From Isoetes taiwanensis (lineage: Eukaryota > Streptophyta > Lycopodiopsida > Isoetales > Isoetaceae), in the NCBI GenBank assembly GCA_021234155.1, contig JAJEKV010000054.1, forward strand, positions 372,001 through 436,000: a DNA stretch of 64,000 nt. The letters are read 5' to 3'. The notes under the pieces were generated by a model. It did not search any database, had not been told where the DNA came from, and saw only the letters and a program-made list of their open reading frames with translations. Shown here piece by piece: positions 21,365-32,215 of this stretch (its first letter is position 1; each line of letters begins with the position of its first letter). Made by a program: the position numbers and the translations under genes.

Positions 21365-22215
21365 ATTAGGCAGCGAGAGCTGTTGGATAGGCATATTCAA
21401 CCCTTATTCCTTAATCTACACCGTACATAAAGTTCCTCGTTTGTGGGGTATGCAAGTACACAAATTGATATACCGTATAAGAAGATATGCAAAATACTAT
21501 AAGATTTGAAGCAAAATACTATATGGTGTTGATTTTGTACCTGGGAAATATAATTATAACAGCTCTCGCTGCCCTACGTCACCCCCCGTGTGAATAAGCA
21601 CCCAAACCAAAGGGGGTTTAAGGGGGATTTTAATTTAAATATGTTGGACCCAATGGTTGTGTTAATTAATGTTAAAGGTACTTATGTATTAGTTGTTATA
21701 CAAAAAAAATTTTTGGGCCCTTCGGGCCCTAAAAAAGCCATTTCGTCTCATTGTAATATGTTGAACTAATATGTAATATTTACAATTTAAAAAAAAAAAG
21801 AATTGTTAATAATCCCCTTTGGTAATAACTAGTAATTTTAACAATAACCAAGCAATAATATGAGTAATACGAGTAATAATATGAATATGTAATATGGTAG
21901 ATATTGTGAGGAAGGGTTCCATTTTAATTTTCCAAGGTTAAAGGATTTTGAACAAAAATAGATAAGGAAACAATGTTTTTTACCACACTTTTGGAATTAG
22001 GGCAGCGTTAGGTTTCAACATTCGACATGGCAGCTGCTAGGGTTTCAACATTCGAAATGGCAGCTGCATGCTTCAGACTAGGGTTTCAACATTCGAGATG
22101 GCAGCTGCATGCTTCAGGACATGGTTCTGAGTGCCGGATTTGACTGCGGTGTTGGCAGAGCATGGGGTAGAGACGATTCTATAGCAGATCCAAACTGGTG
22201 GATCGATTTTTGAAG
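21365..22215 (+). repeat. Dispersed repeat, copy 2, with degenerate foldback
   Basis: The right arm (about 21558-21700) matches the right arm of the element at 14805-15247 (CACCCCCCGTGTGAATA, CACCCAAACCAAAGGGGGTT), while only ~15 bases of the left arm (GGCAGCGAGAGC) remain. The centre is inverted relative to the first copy. The hairpin GGGCCCTTCGGGCCCT at 21714-21729 follows, then the same downstream repeat as at 16520-17060. Three short direct repeats of AGGGTTTCAACATTCG plus ATGGCAGCTGC lie at 22010-22110. Confidence 0.65.
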
Positions 22216-22519
22216 CCACAAAGTGAATGTACATAATAACAATACGTCTCTGATAGCATTGGAATGCATTGGATGCAAGCTCCAGAAGGTTTATTCTCAG
22301 CATATTTGTGCCATTGTTCCAACTTGCCTAATTTTGATTGCTGCTTACATGTATTCAACAAAGCTTGAGATGCTGCAAATGCCCATAATCTGTATTCTGT
22401 TCTTTTTGTTTCCACATGGACTTTCTATAGAACACTGGTCATGCAAACATCTGATCCCATCTGATCTCATGGTACACTGCCATCTGATCTCATGGTACAC
22501 TCACAACAAGAGAATGGAC

Positions 22520-23060
22520 TTTTAGCGACGTGGGCTTGCGACGTCTGTGCGACGTGACGTCGCAAATAACGTCACCATGCGACGTCAATGCGACGTCCAC
22601 GTCGCGAGCATCGTCGCATCGCGGCGATATGGTGCGACGTCGACACGTATGGTGCGGCGTCGACGACCTCGCGTGGCGTCGCCGGGGACGGACGGCAGGT
22701 GTCACGCCAGCGTGGACGGACGGACGGTGTCACGCCAGGCGGGACGGCGGTGTCACGCCGCCAGTCGCGTCGCATGCGACGTATGGTGCGGCGTCGACAT
22801 TGTGGCGTAGCGGTCATCCGTCCACGCCAGTGGGCGCTTGCGTCGGTGGACGGCGGGTGTGATGTTCTGGCGTGGCGTCGCATGCGACGTCGTATATGTG
22901 ACGTATGTGACGTATGTGTCGTATATGACACGTCAGTACGTATATGTGACGTATATGACACGTCCATACGTATATGTGACGTATATGACACGTCAGTATG
23001 TATATGTGACGTATATGACACGTTAGTACGTATATGTGACGTAGGTGGTCGCATGTGACG
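22520..23060. repeat. Subterminal GCGACGT repeat block and 30-bp tandem array
   Basis: The first 380 bases are dense in GCGACGT and ACGTCGC in both orientations. Bases 22921-23040 are four consecutive 30-bp units, each GTATATGACACGTCAGTACG followed by TATATGTGAC with one or two changes. Long frames on both strands here are artefacts of the repeated motif. The block is the likely binding region for the element's own DNA-binding transposase subunit. Confidence 0.7.
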
Positions 23061-23220
23061 TATATTTTTTATACACGAAGTTTTGGTTTTTTAGGATTAC
23101 AAATTCAATACATTGGCATGCGATTGATGCATTGCCTCGAAAAAGACTCGGCGACCAACCCGCAGACTTCATTTAAGCGTGTTGCACGCATTACGCATCA
23201 TCACAGTAGATGTGCTACCG

Positions 23221-24000
23221 CATGAATTACCTCCTTCATCTAGACTTTGAGAAAAATGGTTTTTTTTGGGGCTTTGAGAGATTGCAAGAGCTGGAAAAAT
23301 ATTGTCTCGAACTATATCAGCAAACCAAAGAAGCACATATGGATACGTCAATAATGGGGGAAGAAGGTTATGATTTAAAATCTCATGCTGGGTATACAAG
23401 TAATTCTAATGGCACTATGGAAGTTGAAAGATCAACATCAAGGTTGGAATCGGCGAACAATGCTTGAACTTGCAACTTTACCTGCCAAACGTCAGGATGA
23501 TTTTGTGATATATGATGGTGGAGGAATTTGCGTTTCAATTGCACAAGTTCCATATGAAGCCGACCCCATTGATGAGGATTTTGAAAAGCCGAGATACTAT
23601 GTGGCTACACCTGTTGATGGCCTTGTTTCGGAGATCCATACATGGAAAGTGGAATTGGAACATAGCTCGCCGCTATGCCGAAGAGTATCTAAACGCCAAT
23701 TTGTTACCTTGGAAGTCTTCAAAGTAGAGCATGTCATGGTGCAAAGGAAAATGGGCTTCAGCCTGGAGCTTAGGGATCACAAGGCGGTTGAGCTTGCCGA
23801 CATTGCTGGGGTCCTTTGGTGCAGTTTTTTAACGCCATGCTCAGATTGTTTTCGCTTCATGACTCATGAACTTGTTCCGTTTGAGCGCCAAGATTTTTAT
23901 GGGTTGCTGCTGCATCGATTGTATGATCCGACAGTCACAACATACAGCAGCCAAAAATCATGCGCTTTTTTCGAGAAATCTCTTAACTGTCTTTTTTAAT
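23221..24000 (+). other. Open but unrecognised coding-like region
   Basis: Two overlapping frames, 23210-23467 and 23385-23999, are open. The longer contains VIYDGGGICVSIAQVPYEAD, PIDEDFEKPRYYVATPVDGL and [21 protein letters not shown] do not recognise a family. The two frames may be parts of one gene after a frameshift near 23450. It lies just inside the left CACTA end, so it could be a captured or element-specific gene. Confidence 0.35.
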
Positions 24001-24166
24001 TTCTTCATTATGGCCATTCTGAGGTTGTGGAGGTTGTTGCCTTCTTGGACAAGTTTGTTCATCGAAAATCAAGAGAATTGTGGAGTTGGTTGAACTAAAA
24101 TATTTTAATTGGTCATCTAGCAAAATGCTTTGGGAAGAAAATAAGTGTATTCTCTCGCAACATTCA

Positions 24167-24204
24167 TTCTAGAACTTTCTACAACATTCTGGAATTTTCT
24201 AGAA
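24167..24204. promoter_or_regulatory. Heat-shock element array 1
   Basis: Alternating TTC and GAA triplets occur at exact 5-base spacing: TTC 24167, GAA 24172, TTC 24177, CAA 24182 (one mismatch), TTC 24187, GAA 24192, TTC 24197, GAA 24202. Seven of eight modules are perfect. This is the nTTCnnGAAn pattern bound by trimeric heat-shock factors. What it would drive is unclear. Confidence 0.6.
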
Positions 24205-24257
24205 GGATTCCTTAGGCTCACCCAAGATTCTCTTATATTTTAAAACTTTTTAAAACT

Positions 24258-24280
24258 TTCTAGAACATTCTAGAACTTTC
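24258..24280. promoter_or_regulatory. Heat-shock element array 2
   Basis: Five perfect consecutive modules at 5-base spacing: TTC 24258, GAA 24263, TTC 24268, GAA 24273, TTC 24278. It is 54 bases after the first array and is followed by GTATATGTGAC-type repeats of the CACTA subterminal kind. Such elements confer heat activation on some plant transposons. Confidence 0.6.
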
Positions 24281-24344
24281 GTATATGTGACATATGTGAC
24301 ATATGTGTCGTAGAAGGTCGCATGTTCCAGAAAGGCACCATCTT

Positions 24345-24775
24345 CATTGTGCCCTTAAGCCCCAGCAAGCACGTGAACTTTTAGTGTGAGCTTTTCTAAT
24401 GGATTGAGCTTCATCCAGAATAATTCTAAACCACCTAATGTTCGACAGTGTGCCCCTTAGCCTGGGGGCCGCTTCTTTTCATCCTCTTCAGATGGCTTTC
24501 GTAATTCAGAACAAATGGTTCCATATGTAGTAAGCACAATGTCGCGGCTTACAAAGTTCAACACAATTTATTCTTCTCTGATCTTCATGGTATATGTACA
24601 CAGATAGCTTGACAGATGGTGCTACTTTTTCCTTCAATTCATGTTCCCATTGTTTTAAAAGCGATTTAGGGCAAACAATCAAGGTGCTCCTGCATTCTTC
24701 TACATTGTATCTTTGACGTTTTGGCGGTCTAGCCTTCAAAATCAAAGCAATTGCAGAGATTGTCTTTCCAAATCC
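24345..24775 (-). pseudogene. Captured SNF2-family helicase fragment (CHR27/28-like)
   Basis: Read on the minus strand after an AG acceptor near 24775: GFGKTISAIALILKARPPKR (Walker A), STLIVCPKSLLKQWEHELKE (motif Ia), RDIVLTTYGTICSELRKP, then SNIRWFRIILDEAQSIRKAH (DEAQ box, motif II) and KSSRACWGLRAQ. The order and the L-D-E-A-Q form match plant SNF2 helicases of the CHR27/28 (FRG) group. At least two frameshifts and a TAA separate the parts, and the fragment stops before motif III. In the intact protein this is the ATPase lobe that moves nucleosomes. It appears to be host sequence picked up by the transposon complex. Confidence 0.8.
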
Positions 24776-25199
24776 CTGATAATTTGATAATTATAAACAT
24801 ATGAGTTCCCAGACAATGCCTACGAGTTCAGATTTCTCCATCCAAGCAAGGGCAATACGCTATATTACATCCCAACCATGTCAATTGCAGCTATAAAATA
24901 TGAAATAATAATATATCTAGTCATACCTGGTGCTTCAGAAGTTCTATTGTTATCAGGTCATTGTCTAGATTTGCTTCTTCATCTCCTGCAATTGTATTCT
25001 AATATTCTAACCAATTTATCAGGTCCGGTTGCGAATGGCTAATATGGGACTGTGCACAAATGAGTCTCAGCTTGTAGCTGCGGCGAATGCATTCTTATCA
25101 AGTTCTGACCCTGCAAATAATCTCAAAGCAGGACGAAGATATTAGGTACTTTTCCCGATGGGGGTTGGCAAGGAGTATAGAAAATGATGCGCGTCATCT

Positions 25200-25500
25200 T
25201 TTAGAGAGCTTGATTCACGCGTTGATGATCGAGCCATCGCGCCACAAAAGTTCAGCCTAGAGGATATTATGCTAGACACTCCACCAGATATTTCTGTGGT
25301 GGATCTAGTTGGCTCTCAAGATAGTGTAGATTGGTTAGATAAGAAAGTCCTTGAGACTGGCATTTCATTTCGTGCTTGTGCAACCAAGTGGGCGGCTTGA
25401 TTTGATAACTGATTCTGCGTTGGATTTTTTGTTTCAGCTCGTCATTCCAAAAATCAACGCAGAAGCACATTTGCCTTTATGATGGAATTGTGGGAAAAAA
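25200..25500 (+). pseudogene. Unrecognised exon-like fragment
   Basis: One frame reads KFSLEDIMLDTPPDISVVDL followed by VGSQDSVDWLDKKVLETGIS and FRACATKWAA to a stop near 25400. The composition looks protein-coding. A following stretch ends in a plausible donor (GAAAAAAAGGTAAGA). I do not recognise the family. It may be another captured fragment. Confidence 0.3.
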
Positions 25501-25509
25501 AGGTAAGAT

Positions 25510-26960
25510 GCTTCGTTTTATAGATTAAAATCAATGCATGTGGAAATTTAGATACATTATTGGGATAGTTCGCAAAGTTATGTCTTATAAAAAAATTTTG
25601 GAGCGAGGTTTGTCAAGGCAAAGAATTTGCAGGTGAATGATGTGGTAAAAACTTTACATCACCGGTGAAGGGATCCTTCTGGCGGTCTTTGAAATTACTG
25701 ATGTTGATGCGGGATGCAATGACCCTTTGCGAGAAAGTTTTCAGTTGTTTGGAGTCGATATTTGGTATTGAAGCAACTTAAATTCTATCTTTTGATATAA
25801 CTATAATATGGTAGTTTTGAGCTCGAGATTAGCTCTGGTTGATCGAATTTTTGAGCTCGAATTTAGCTTATGGTTGATCGAATTTTTGAGGCACCGCCTT
25901 ATGTATATAAGCATGATGTAGAATACAAAAACCGGATATATGATATGATATAGATTTCGAAATCGAGTTTTTCAAAATGGAATTTGAAGATAAAAATATG
26001 AAGAAGATGAATATGATCAGGATGGATATCAAGAAGATGAATGCCACGATGAATAAGGATATGACAATAATATTGCTTGTTTTAATTTGTATAGGTCTAT
26101 TTGTGCTATGGGTATTTTGAAAAAGCGGATGAATTTAGTGATGGACATGGAGTTGGAGATGGTTGATCCGAGAATTTTTGAGCTCATAATTTAGCTTCGG
26201 GTTGATCTAGAAAGAGAAAAAAGAAGGAATTAGAAATGACATATGGATTTACCCCTAGAATTTCTACAACGAGAATATTGGGTAGTCAAAAAGTGGTACT
26301 CCCATATCCTCAGTCCAACATCTTTAGAGAAGCAACAAAATGCAATCTGAATGAGGAACTTGGTGTCCAAAGATAGTGGGAGAATCGCTTATACGGCGAC
26401 TCCTTGCAAATCCAAGGCATTAATGTCCCATGTGTCAAAGCTGTCGATCAAAATTTGCCTAAAAATGCCATCGCCCACAGGGCCGTGGGCATCGTCACGA
26501 CAAATGTCACGGCAAATGTCAGACCTGTCACGCAATTTGCTCTGTGATGCAGCTAATCAAGCTATGTTCAAGTGTTTTGAGGTATGCAGATTTTAGGTTG
26601 TTACACAAAACTTGCTCAGATTTTAGGTTGCTCGAGCGCCGCGGTATACATAAATTTCATAACCGGCAAATGTCACGACAAATGTCGGGACGTCGCATGC
26701 GGCGCCATGTGACATCTGAGAACATAAGACACGTCCAAGACGTACTTGCCGCATGTCTTTGCCGGTCGCATGTGACTGGATTTTGACTGTTGACTATCGT
26801 CGCGATGCGGCGTGGTCTGAAACGCATTTACACATGCGTACTCGCGGTGTCTTTGCCAGTGTACCGCCGTAGGTGACTTGGCATGTGATCGTTGACACTA
26901 CGTCGCCCGGCCACGTCCGCGTCGACGTTAAAGATTTCTATATAAACAACTTTTTTTCGG
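25510..26960. repeat. Non-coding stretch with several short repeats
   Basis: A motif of the form TTTTTGAGCTC-AATTTAGCTT-GGTTGATC occurs three times at about 25815-25905 and 26165-26205. CACGACAAATGTC and CGGCAAATGTCA alternate at 26498-26525 and 26662-26690. From 26690 the sequence becomes rich in GCGGCG, GACGTCG and CATGCG motifs like the other subterminal blocks. No convincing gene is present. Confidence 0.45.
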
Positions 26961-27249
26961 CCTTCATTGTTATTTTCTTTTCGCTCCTCTTCCGGCCTTC
27001 TAGCCTTTGGTGTTCTTCTTTTTAACCATATCTTATACTTGTTTTTCGCCCTACATGGATCACCATGGTCATCGGCATGATCGGCGCTGGAGATGGCAGA
27101 GACAGATTGATCTTTGTCTTTACCACGAGGGGAGGTGGATATGCGGAAACCGTCACATGTAAGTTATCGATTCTTGTATTTAGTAGCCTAGACATATATA
27201 AACTAGGAAGGGCGTACCGCGAAAGTAAAAAAAAACGCGCAGGTGTTTT

Positions 27250-27535
27250 TGGTCAGGACACGATGCGCCTCCACCTTGAGTGGAGAGGACCACGTGTGCC
27301 AGGCCCAAACTCACCTTCATACCTTACTAAGTACAATGTAGATTACAAAATTGAGGTGTCGCGTAGTCAAGGTCATATGTCGACTTCACCTTGAGTGGAG
27401 GGACTCTATGTATCGGGGAGCTAGCGTCTCAAAAGATCTTTATTGAAATTGAAACTTATATAAGGGTCGTACTCGGGGAAAGGGCATGGTGGCTTCACCT
27501 TGAGTGGAGAGGACTACGTGTCCCGCCCCCAATCC
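27250..27535 (+). repeat. CACCTTGAGTGGAGAGGAC module array
   Basis: Three copies of CACCTTGAGTGGA-G-GGAC followed by an ACGTGT-like stretch lie at about 27276, 27385 and 27497. Closely related modules (CCACCTAGAGTGGAGAGGAC) form the array at 44892-45270. Their shared presence just downstream of a GACGTCG block in both places suggests the two regions are homologous 5' portions of sibling elements. Confidence 0.6.
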
Positions 27536-27536
27536 A

Positions 27537-27584
27537 TTTAGGATTTAGGGTTTAGGGTTTAGGGTTTAGGGTTTAGGGTTTATA
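27537..27584 (+). repeat. Interstitial plant telomere repeats (TTTAGGG)n
   Basis: One imperfect unit (TTTAGGA) is followed by five perfect TTTAGGG units and a partial one. This is the Arabidopsis-type telomere repeat. Its short length and position inside a transposon complex make a true chromosome end unlikely. Confidence 0.9.
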
Positions 27585-27659
27585 CTACCATATATTGTAT
27601 CTATCCACACCGTTCAAACTATTGTGCAGTATATAGTACTTACCTTTTGTAATTGGCAG

Positions 27660-27794
27660 AGGGACAAAATAGTTTGCGATTGTAAAAGATGTATGGGGCT
27701 GAAGAGACGACTTAGAACGGTTGTTGAAGACCATCTGATAAGATTTGGTACATTTGAACAACCCACCAGATCTGATGCTCGTCATGGATATCAG
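27660..27794 (+). pseudogene. Transposase-associated domain exon (CACTA)
   Basis: The segment lies between a GGCAG acceptor and a CAG|GT donor. It reads RDKIVCDCKRCMGLKRRLRT followed by VVEDHLIRFGTFEQPTRSDA and RHGYQ. This matches the C-x-C-x-x-C ... V-x-x-H-L-x-x-x-G-F pattern of the Transpos_assoc domain found at the N-terminus of plant TNP2 transposases. It is consistent with being the first domain of the TNP2 gene downstream. Confidence 0.65.
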
Positions 27795-28391
27795 GTTGGT
27801 ATACAATTATTATTTGTTTTTTTTTTTTTTAAGAGTATCTCTCCCAGTTTAAGTATATATTCAAGATGTTTATGATATCTAAATATGTAGGTAGATGATC
27901 TTGATGTCTCCTCCAAACTAGATGTGGATTTTGGTTTAATGTTGTCCATAGAGGCATATGAAACCGGCAAAGAACCGATTCATCAATAATGTGGATGGGT
28001 GCCGCTCAACGCTGAGTGTTCCCCTGCGTGAAAGAACACGAAGGGCTACAATCATGAGAACATTGCATGTGTCGCACATTTCCCAAGAACGCTTGGCCTC
28101 ACTGCCCGAGCGTGAAATTCCTGAAGAATTGCAAAGATTAGTCCGACCCTTTGTTAGGCACCGCGAAGACATTTGGCTTGTGGCGATGACTTACCTATCC
28201 CTATGGATCAAGAATTTGCTTATTGGGGAAGAAGATACATCATTATGCAGCCGCATTTGTCCGTTTGGATTCGCCTTATCTCCCAAGACGCCGTATAGAA
28301 GTGGAGCGAGATACCCACATTCCATTAATGCCATGTGCGGGTCCCGAAAGTAATACGATTGGAAAACTTGGCAAACTTTGACTAAATATGC

Positions 28392-28703
28392 TTGGCGATG
28401 AGGATTTATGGAATGAATTCCAATGCGTCGATAGGCGTGGGGGCATGTGATGAGGAGTTGAAGTTTATTGATGGTCGGCCGGGGTTCATGGCAATATTGC
28501 AGTGGTTCATCAACGGTTCTATTGACAACCGTGAGCGATGCAATTGTGAATTTTAGAGTGTCAAGGAGGGAGGAAGATTTTTTTACAAGATCCGAAAAAG
28601 CGGATATATCATGGTGTGTGCTATTAAAAGCATAAACATTGGAGATGAGTTATTCATCAACTATCGCTATGATAGACCTCTCCCATTTGAGATGGAACAA
28701 TAG
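28392..28703 (+). pseudogene. SET-domain-like fragment
   Basis: One frame reads IDGRPGFMAILQWFINGSID, then NRERCNCEF, a TAG, SVKEGGRFFYKIRKSGYIMV and CAIKSINIGDELFINYRYD. The pattern F-I-N-x-S ... N-C ... A-x-x-x-I-x-x-G-D-E-L-x-I-N-Y is the C-terminal half of a SET domain, which transfers methyl groups to histone lysines. The invariant H of N-H-S is G here and one stop interrupts it, so it would be inactive. It lies between the transposase-associated exon and the Tnp2 core, so it is either a captured host exon or an unusual insertion. Confidence 0.5.
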
Positions 28704-29339
28704 TATTGTTGTACTAAAAAAGGAATAAAGAGGTTTTTTTTTTTTTAATATGTTTTTGTCATTCGTGAGTCTATACAAATGGTTGTATTATTTTATACTT
28801 ATTACATTATTTGACATGATGGTTAATCGTTACTCTGGTTAATGAACTCATTCGAGCCGTCTCCATCCCGATCCATTAGTTCTAAGTTACAGTGCAAAGG
28901 GAAACCTATCGTCGCGGAATTTCAAGCCGAGCGCACCAATATGAAGATATTGCATACGATCAATATGAAGAGGATGAAACTATTGATTTAACCCGAACGA
29001 AGTCTTTTTCGTTGTGAGCCGATGCTCGATATGTTGCACGCTCTTCAAGAATTACACGATATTGATTTAGATGATGTCGAGGATGGTGGTGGAGAGGATA
29101 TGGTAGAAGATGTGGGATACCCTTCGAGGATTGGTCGACCGACGATGACCCTATTGTTATCGGGGTAAACGCAGCTTATTTCCTGCGTCTCGAACCTCTC
29201 GCTTGTCGGGTGCCCGCTAATTCTCAATCTCCAAACCAAGTTCAAGTGGAGCAATGCAAGTGTCTCTCGCTCTATTGAGGTGACATACTTATCAAGTCTT
29301 TCTATCTTACCACCATCTCCATCTTTTATCTTACCACTC

Positions 29340-30240
29340 TTAGATGCGAGGTTATTGCACGAGAAGATCCTTCCGAGAAGAACAATATGCCCTACCGACG
29401 GATCTCAAGTTAAGAAAATGATTCAAGCGACCGGCCTTGGTTATAAAGTCATACATGCATGTCCAAATGATTGTATGATCTTCTATCCCCCCGCCGAGCA
29501 TGAGAAGTCCACTCATTGTCTCGTATGTAATGAACCGAGATAGGAATGACCTAAAGGGAAAAAGCGGTACCTTTTAAGGTTATTCGACACTTTCCAATAA
29601 TCCCAAGGTATATGCATCACCACTTCTTACAAATAGTTGTAAATTCACTTATTTTCGGTGACTTATATGTTGCCTATAATTTATTCTATAGGTTAAAGTT
29701 GATGTTCGTTGCAAGACATTGGCTAGCCTAATGGACTTCACGGCTACACATGCATCTAGTGATGATGTGATGCGAGTCCCGGCGACAGTGCGTTTTGGAA
29801 GCATGTCGATGCGACATGGCCCCGACTTTTGAAAAGAACCACGTAAGCGGCGCGTTTGGGCCACCGATGGCGTGAAAACCCATATGGTACACAATCGATC
29901 GCATGGTCTACATGGCCGCTGATGATAGTGAACTACAACATACCCCATGGTTGTTGATGAAGAGTGGGCACATTATGATGACTTTATTGATACCGGGAAG
30001 AAAAACCAAGTAATTTAGATGTGTACCTAAGAATAATTGTGGATGAGTTACTCCCTTTGTGGAACATGTATTCAGTCTCGATGCCCATAAAAATGACGTT
30101 TTTAATCTTAGAGGTATACTATTGTGGACTATGCATGACTTTCCGGGTTTGCCGAAGTGTTCCGGGGTTTAAGACATCGGGGCACTTCCCTTGCATGATA
30201 TGTGGGGAAAAGTTGCAAAGACCGTCACTCTAAGCATCCA
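29340..30240 (+). pseudogene. CACTA TNP2-type transposase core
   Basis: Tnp2 family landmarks appear in order, spread over shifting frames: GYKVIHACPNDCMIFYPP with a C-x-x-C knuckle (HCLVCNEPR), VPFKVIRHFPIIPR at an exon end, SDDVMRVP, FWKHVDATWP, ATDG, WPLMIVNYN, LIPGRK, MYLRIIVDELLPLWN and WTMHDFPG. These match the plant transposase tnp2 consensus. At least five frameshifts or stops break it, so it is not functional as sequenced. TNP2 is the catalytic subunit that cuts the CACTA ends. Confidence 0.85.
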
Positions 30241-30489
30241 AGAAAGTAGTATACTGAGGGTTTTAGGAAGTATTTGCCGCTCCACGCACCCCTTGAAGCG
30301 GCGTGCACAATTCAAAGGGCAATCAGACTATCTGAGAACCACCGCTGCATTACCATACGAGAATGGGGTGAGCGTTGGGATAAGAAGGAAGAGGGGGAAA
30401 ATCCGCAAGGGAAATCCGTAGGGGGGCACTCAGAATGAGGAGGTCGAGCCGACCTAGGCAGTGAGGATGAGGAATTATACAAATGGTGG

Positions 30490-31110
30490 CGAGGAAGCGT
30501 GAGGAGGAGGAGTCTTTATTGCCAATATGAAAAGGAAGTCTTTTTTTATAGACTACCATATTGGACCGACCTATTGATTCAACACCTTTTTAGACCCGAT
30601 GCATATCTTCAAGAACGTGGGAAACTCTTTATGGAAGCATGTATTTGGTCAAAAAAGACACAACAAATGCCGGGGATGGACCTTAAGGTAAGTAATACAA
30701 AGAAAGAGGCATGGATCCGAGGTGAAGGGCAACCACTTCCTCCGCAAAATGGGTTATTGCTAGGTCTGACCATCGAGCTATTTATGATGATTTAAGGGCC
30801 CTTAGAACACCAACGGTTACATGCAATCATTGCGAACCGCATTCACAAGTAGTGGGAGTCGATCGGGTTTAAAGTCCCATGGTGGCATAAATTCTTGCAT
30901 GTAAGCAATTGAAGTCCACATATATATGCACTACTATAAAATGTAACCCATAACTTATATTTGGTGTTTGGATCATGCGGTTCTTCATGCCCCGACCTTT
31001 AGGGGAGTTTTAGACAAGGGACCATTGGAGGCAATAAGTGCCCTATCAAAGGTCATAAGGTTGTTACCCATGTTGATTTAGTGGTCCCCGTCTATTTTAT
31101 TTGTGGCTAA
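30490..31110 (+). other. TNP2 middle region, degenerate
   Basis: The open piece 30499-30795 (IQHLFRPDAYLQERGKLFME and on) and stretches around 30830-30930 (a W-x-S-I-G-F-K-like part) probably belong to the TNP2 reading frame between the Tnp2 core and DUF4218. I cannot assign motifs firmly. Confidence 0.35.
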
Positions 31111-31164
31111 GTTTTTGTTTTGGACCTCATAGGTGGATGTGTAAAAAACTATACGAAAAGACTA

Positions 31165-31480
31165 AATTGAAGAGATGAAAGTGAAAATGGCGGAGGCATG
31201 TTGCTTGTTGGAGAAGGAGTTTCCTACGAGCTTTCTTGACGGATCAAACCCATCTTTTGGTACATCTTATTGAGGAAGTGGAGCTCATGAACCGTACATG
31301 CGCCGATGGATGTTTTTCTTGGAAAGGTTTATGAAGGTATTGAAGGATATGGTGCGTCAAAGAGCACGTCCCCCAAGGTAGTATGGCAGAGGGATGGCTT
31401 GGCGAAAGAGTCACTTTTCTATATGACCGAGAATATATTTCCGCCGGTACATCCGGATGCACCTCGCTTTATGGAGTGAT
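31165..31480 (+). pseudogene. DUF4218 domain of TNP2 transposase
   Basis: Across two frames the sequence reads MAEACCLLEKEFPTSFLDG, then HLIEEVELMNRTCADG, and GSMAEGWLGERVTFLYDREY. Plant TNP2 proteins carry exactly this C-terminal domain (L-E-K-x-F-P-x-S-F-F-D ... H-L-x-E-E-V-E-L ... G-S-x-A-E-G-Y). One to three indels break it. It supports one TNP2 gene spanning 27.6-32.2 kb. Confidence 0.85.
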
Positions 31481-32084
31481 GAAGGGACGAAGATTGTGGG
31501 GGTAGTGGCGTAAGGCAATGGTATGCGAGAAGTCATTTCACCGATATGATCATTAAGGTTAATCAATTTCTTCTTTACAATTCGCACCAATGGCAAAATG
31601 GATTGCTTTCGTTATGAGAACATAAGCGAAGAAATGGAAGAGAAGAGGCATGAATGGAGACGACATAATAGCGAGCCCGTACCTCGATGGATATGAACCC
31701 TTTTGGGACAAGATGGAAAGAGAATGGGTACTACAAGCTTTGACCGATGCATATCACAAGGGGAGTATATTACGCCTACGGAATGGGCATACGACAAGGT
31801 GTCATGAAAAGGTAGTTGCAACAAATTATGTTGATGTCGAAATCGAAAGTATTTTCTTTTGATGTTATTGTATCTATTGACATTAATGGTGCTTTGACAA
31901 AGATATATCTTACTCCTCGATATGGTGGCATGGGACCCACTATCGTGTGAGTTCTCTTGACATACACGGAAGACTTGTGGATCATGTGAGTCATGGCATC
32001 ATTCACGATGGAGTTTCAATCAAGTGTTGCCGATCGTAATCGTCGTCGAAGCCAAGCCCGCGTGATTGGGCCGGAGGTTAAAGA

Positions 32085-32215
32085 CTATAATGGAGGTGGA
32101 TGTTGGTGGCAATTTTAAGACCTTCATATTCGATGTCGATTGGTTTGACCTTCAATTAAGGGGGCCAGCCTACAAGAAAGTATGATAGAACAAGTGGCTT
32201 TTTTCGCCAACTCTA
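32085..32215 (+). pseudogene. DUF4216-like end of TNP2
   Basis: A frame reads VDVGGNFKTFIFDVDWFDLQ and then LRGPAYKKV, followed by QVAFFANSSKMYPGS. This resembles the F-K-C-x-W-F/V-D ... P-F-x-x-A-S-Q-A-x-Q-V-x-Y pattern of DUF4216 near the C-terminus of CACTA transposases. The match is short and damaged. Confidence 0.5.

Noticed and set aside
22921..23040. CRISPR-like array of 30-bp repeats
   Set aside because: Units are contiguous without spacers, and the context is a plant transposon end.
22530..23058. Overlapping arginine-rich frames on both strands
   Set aside because: They follow from repeated GCGACGT and CGTATATGTGA motifs of the CACTA subterminal region.
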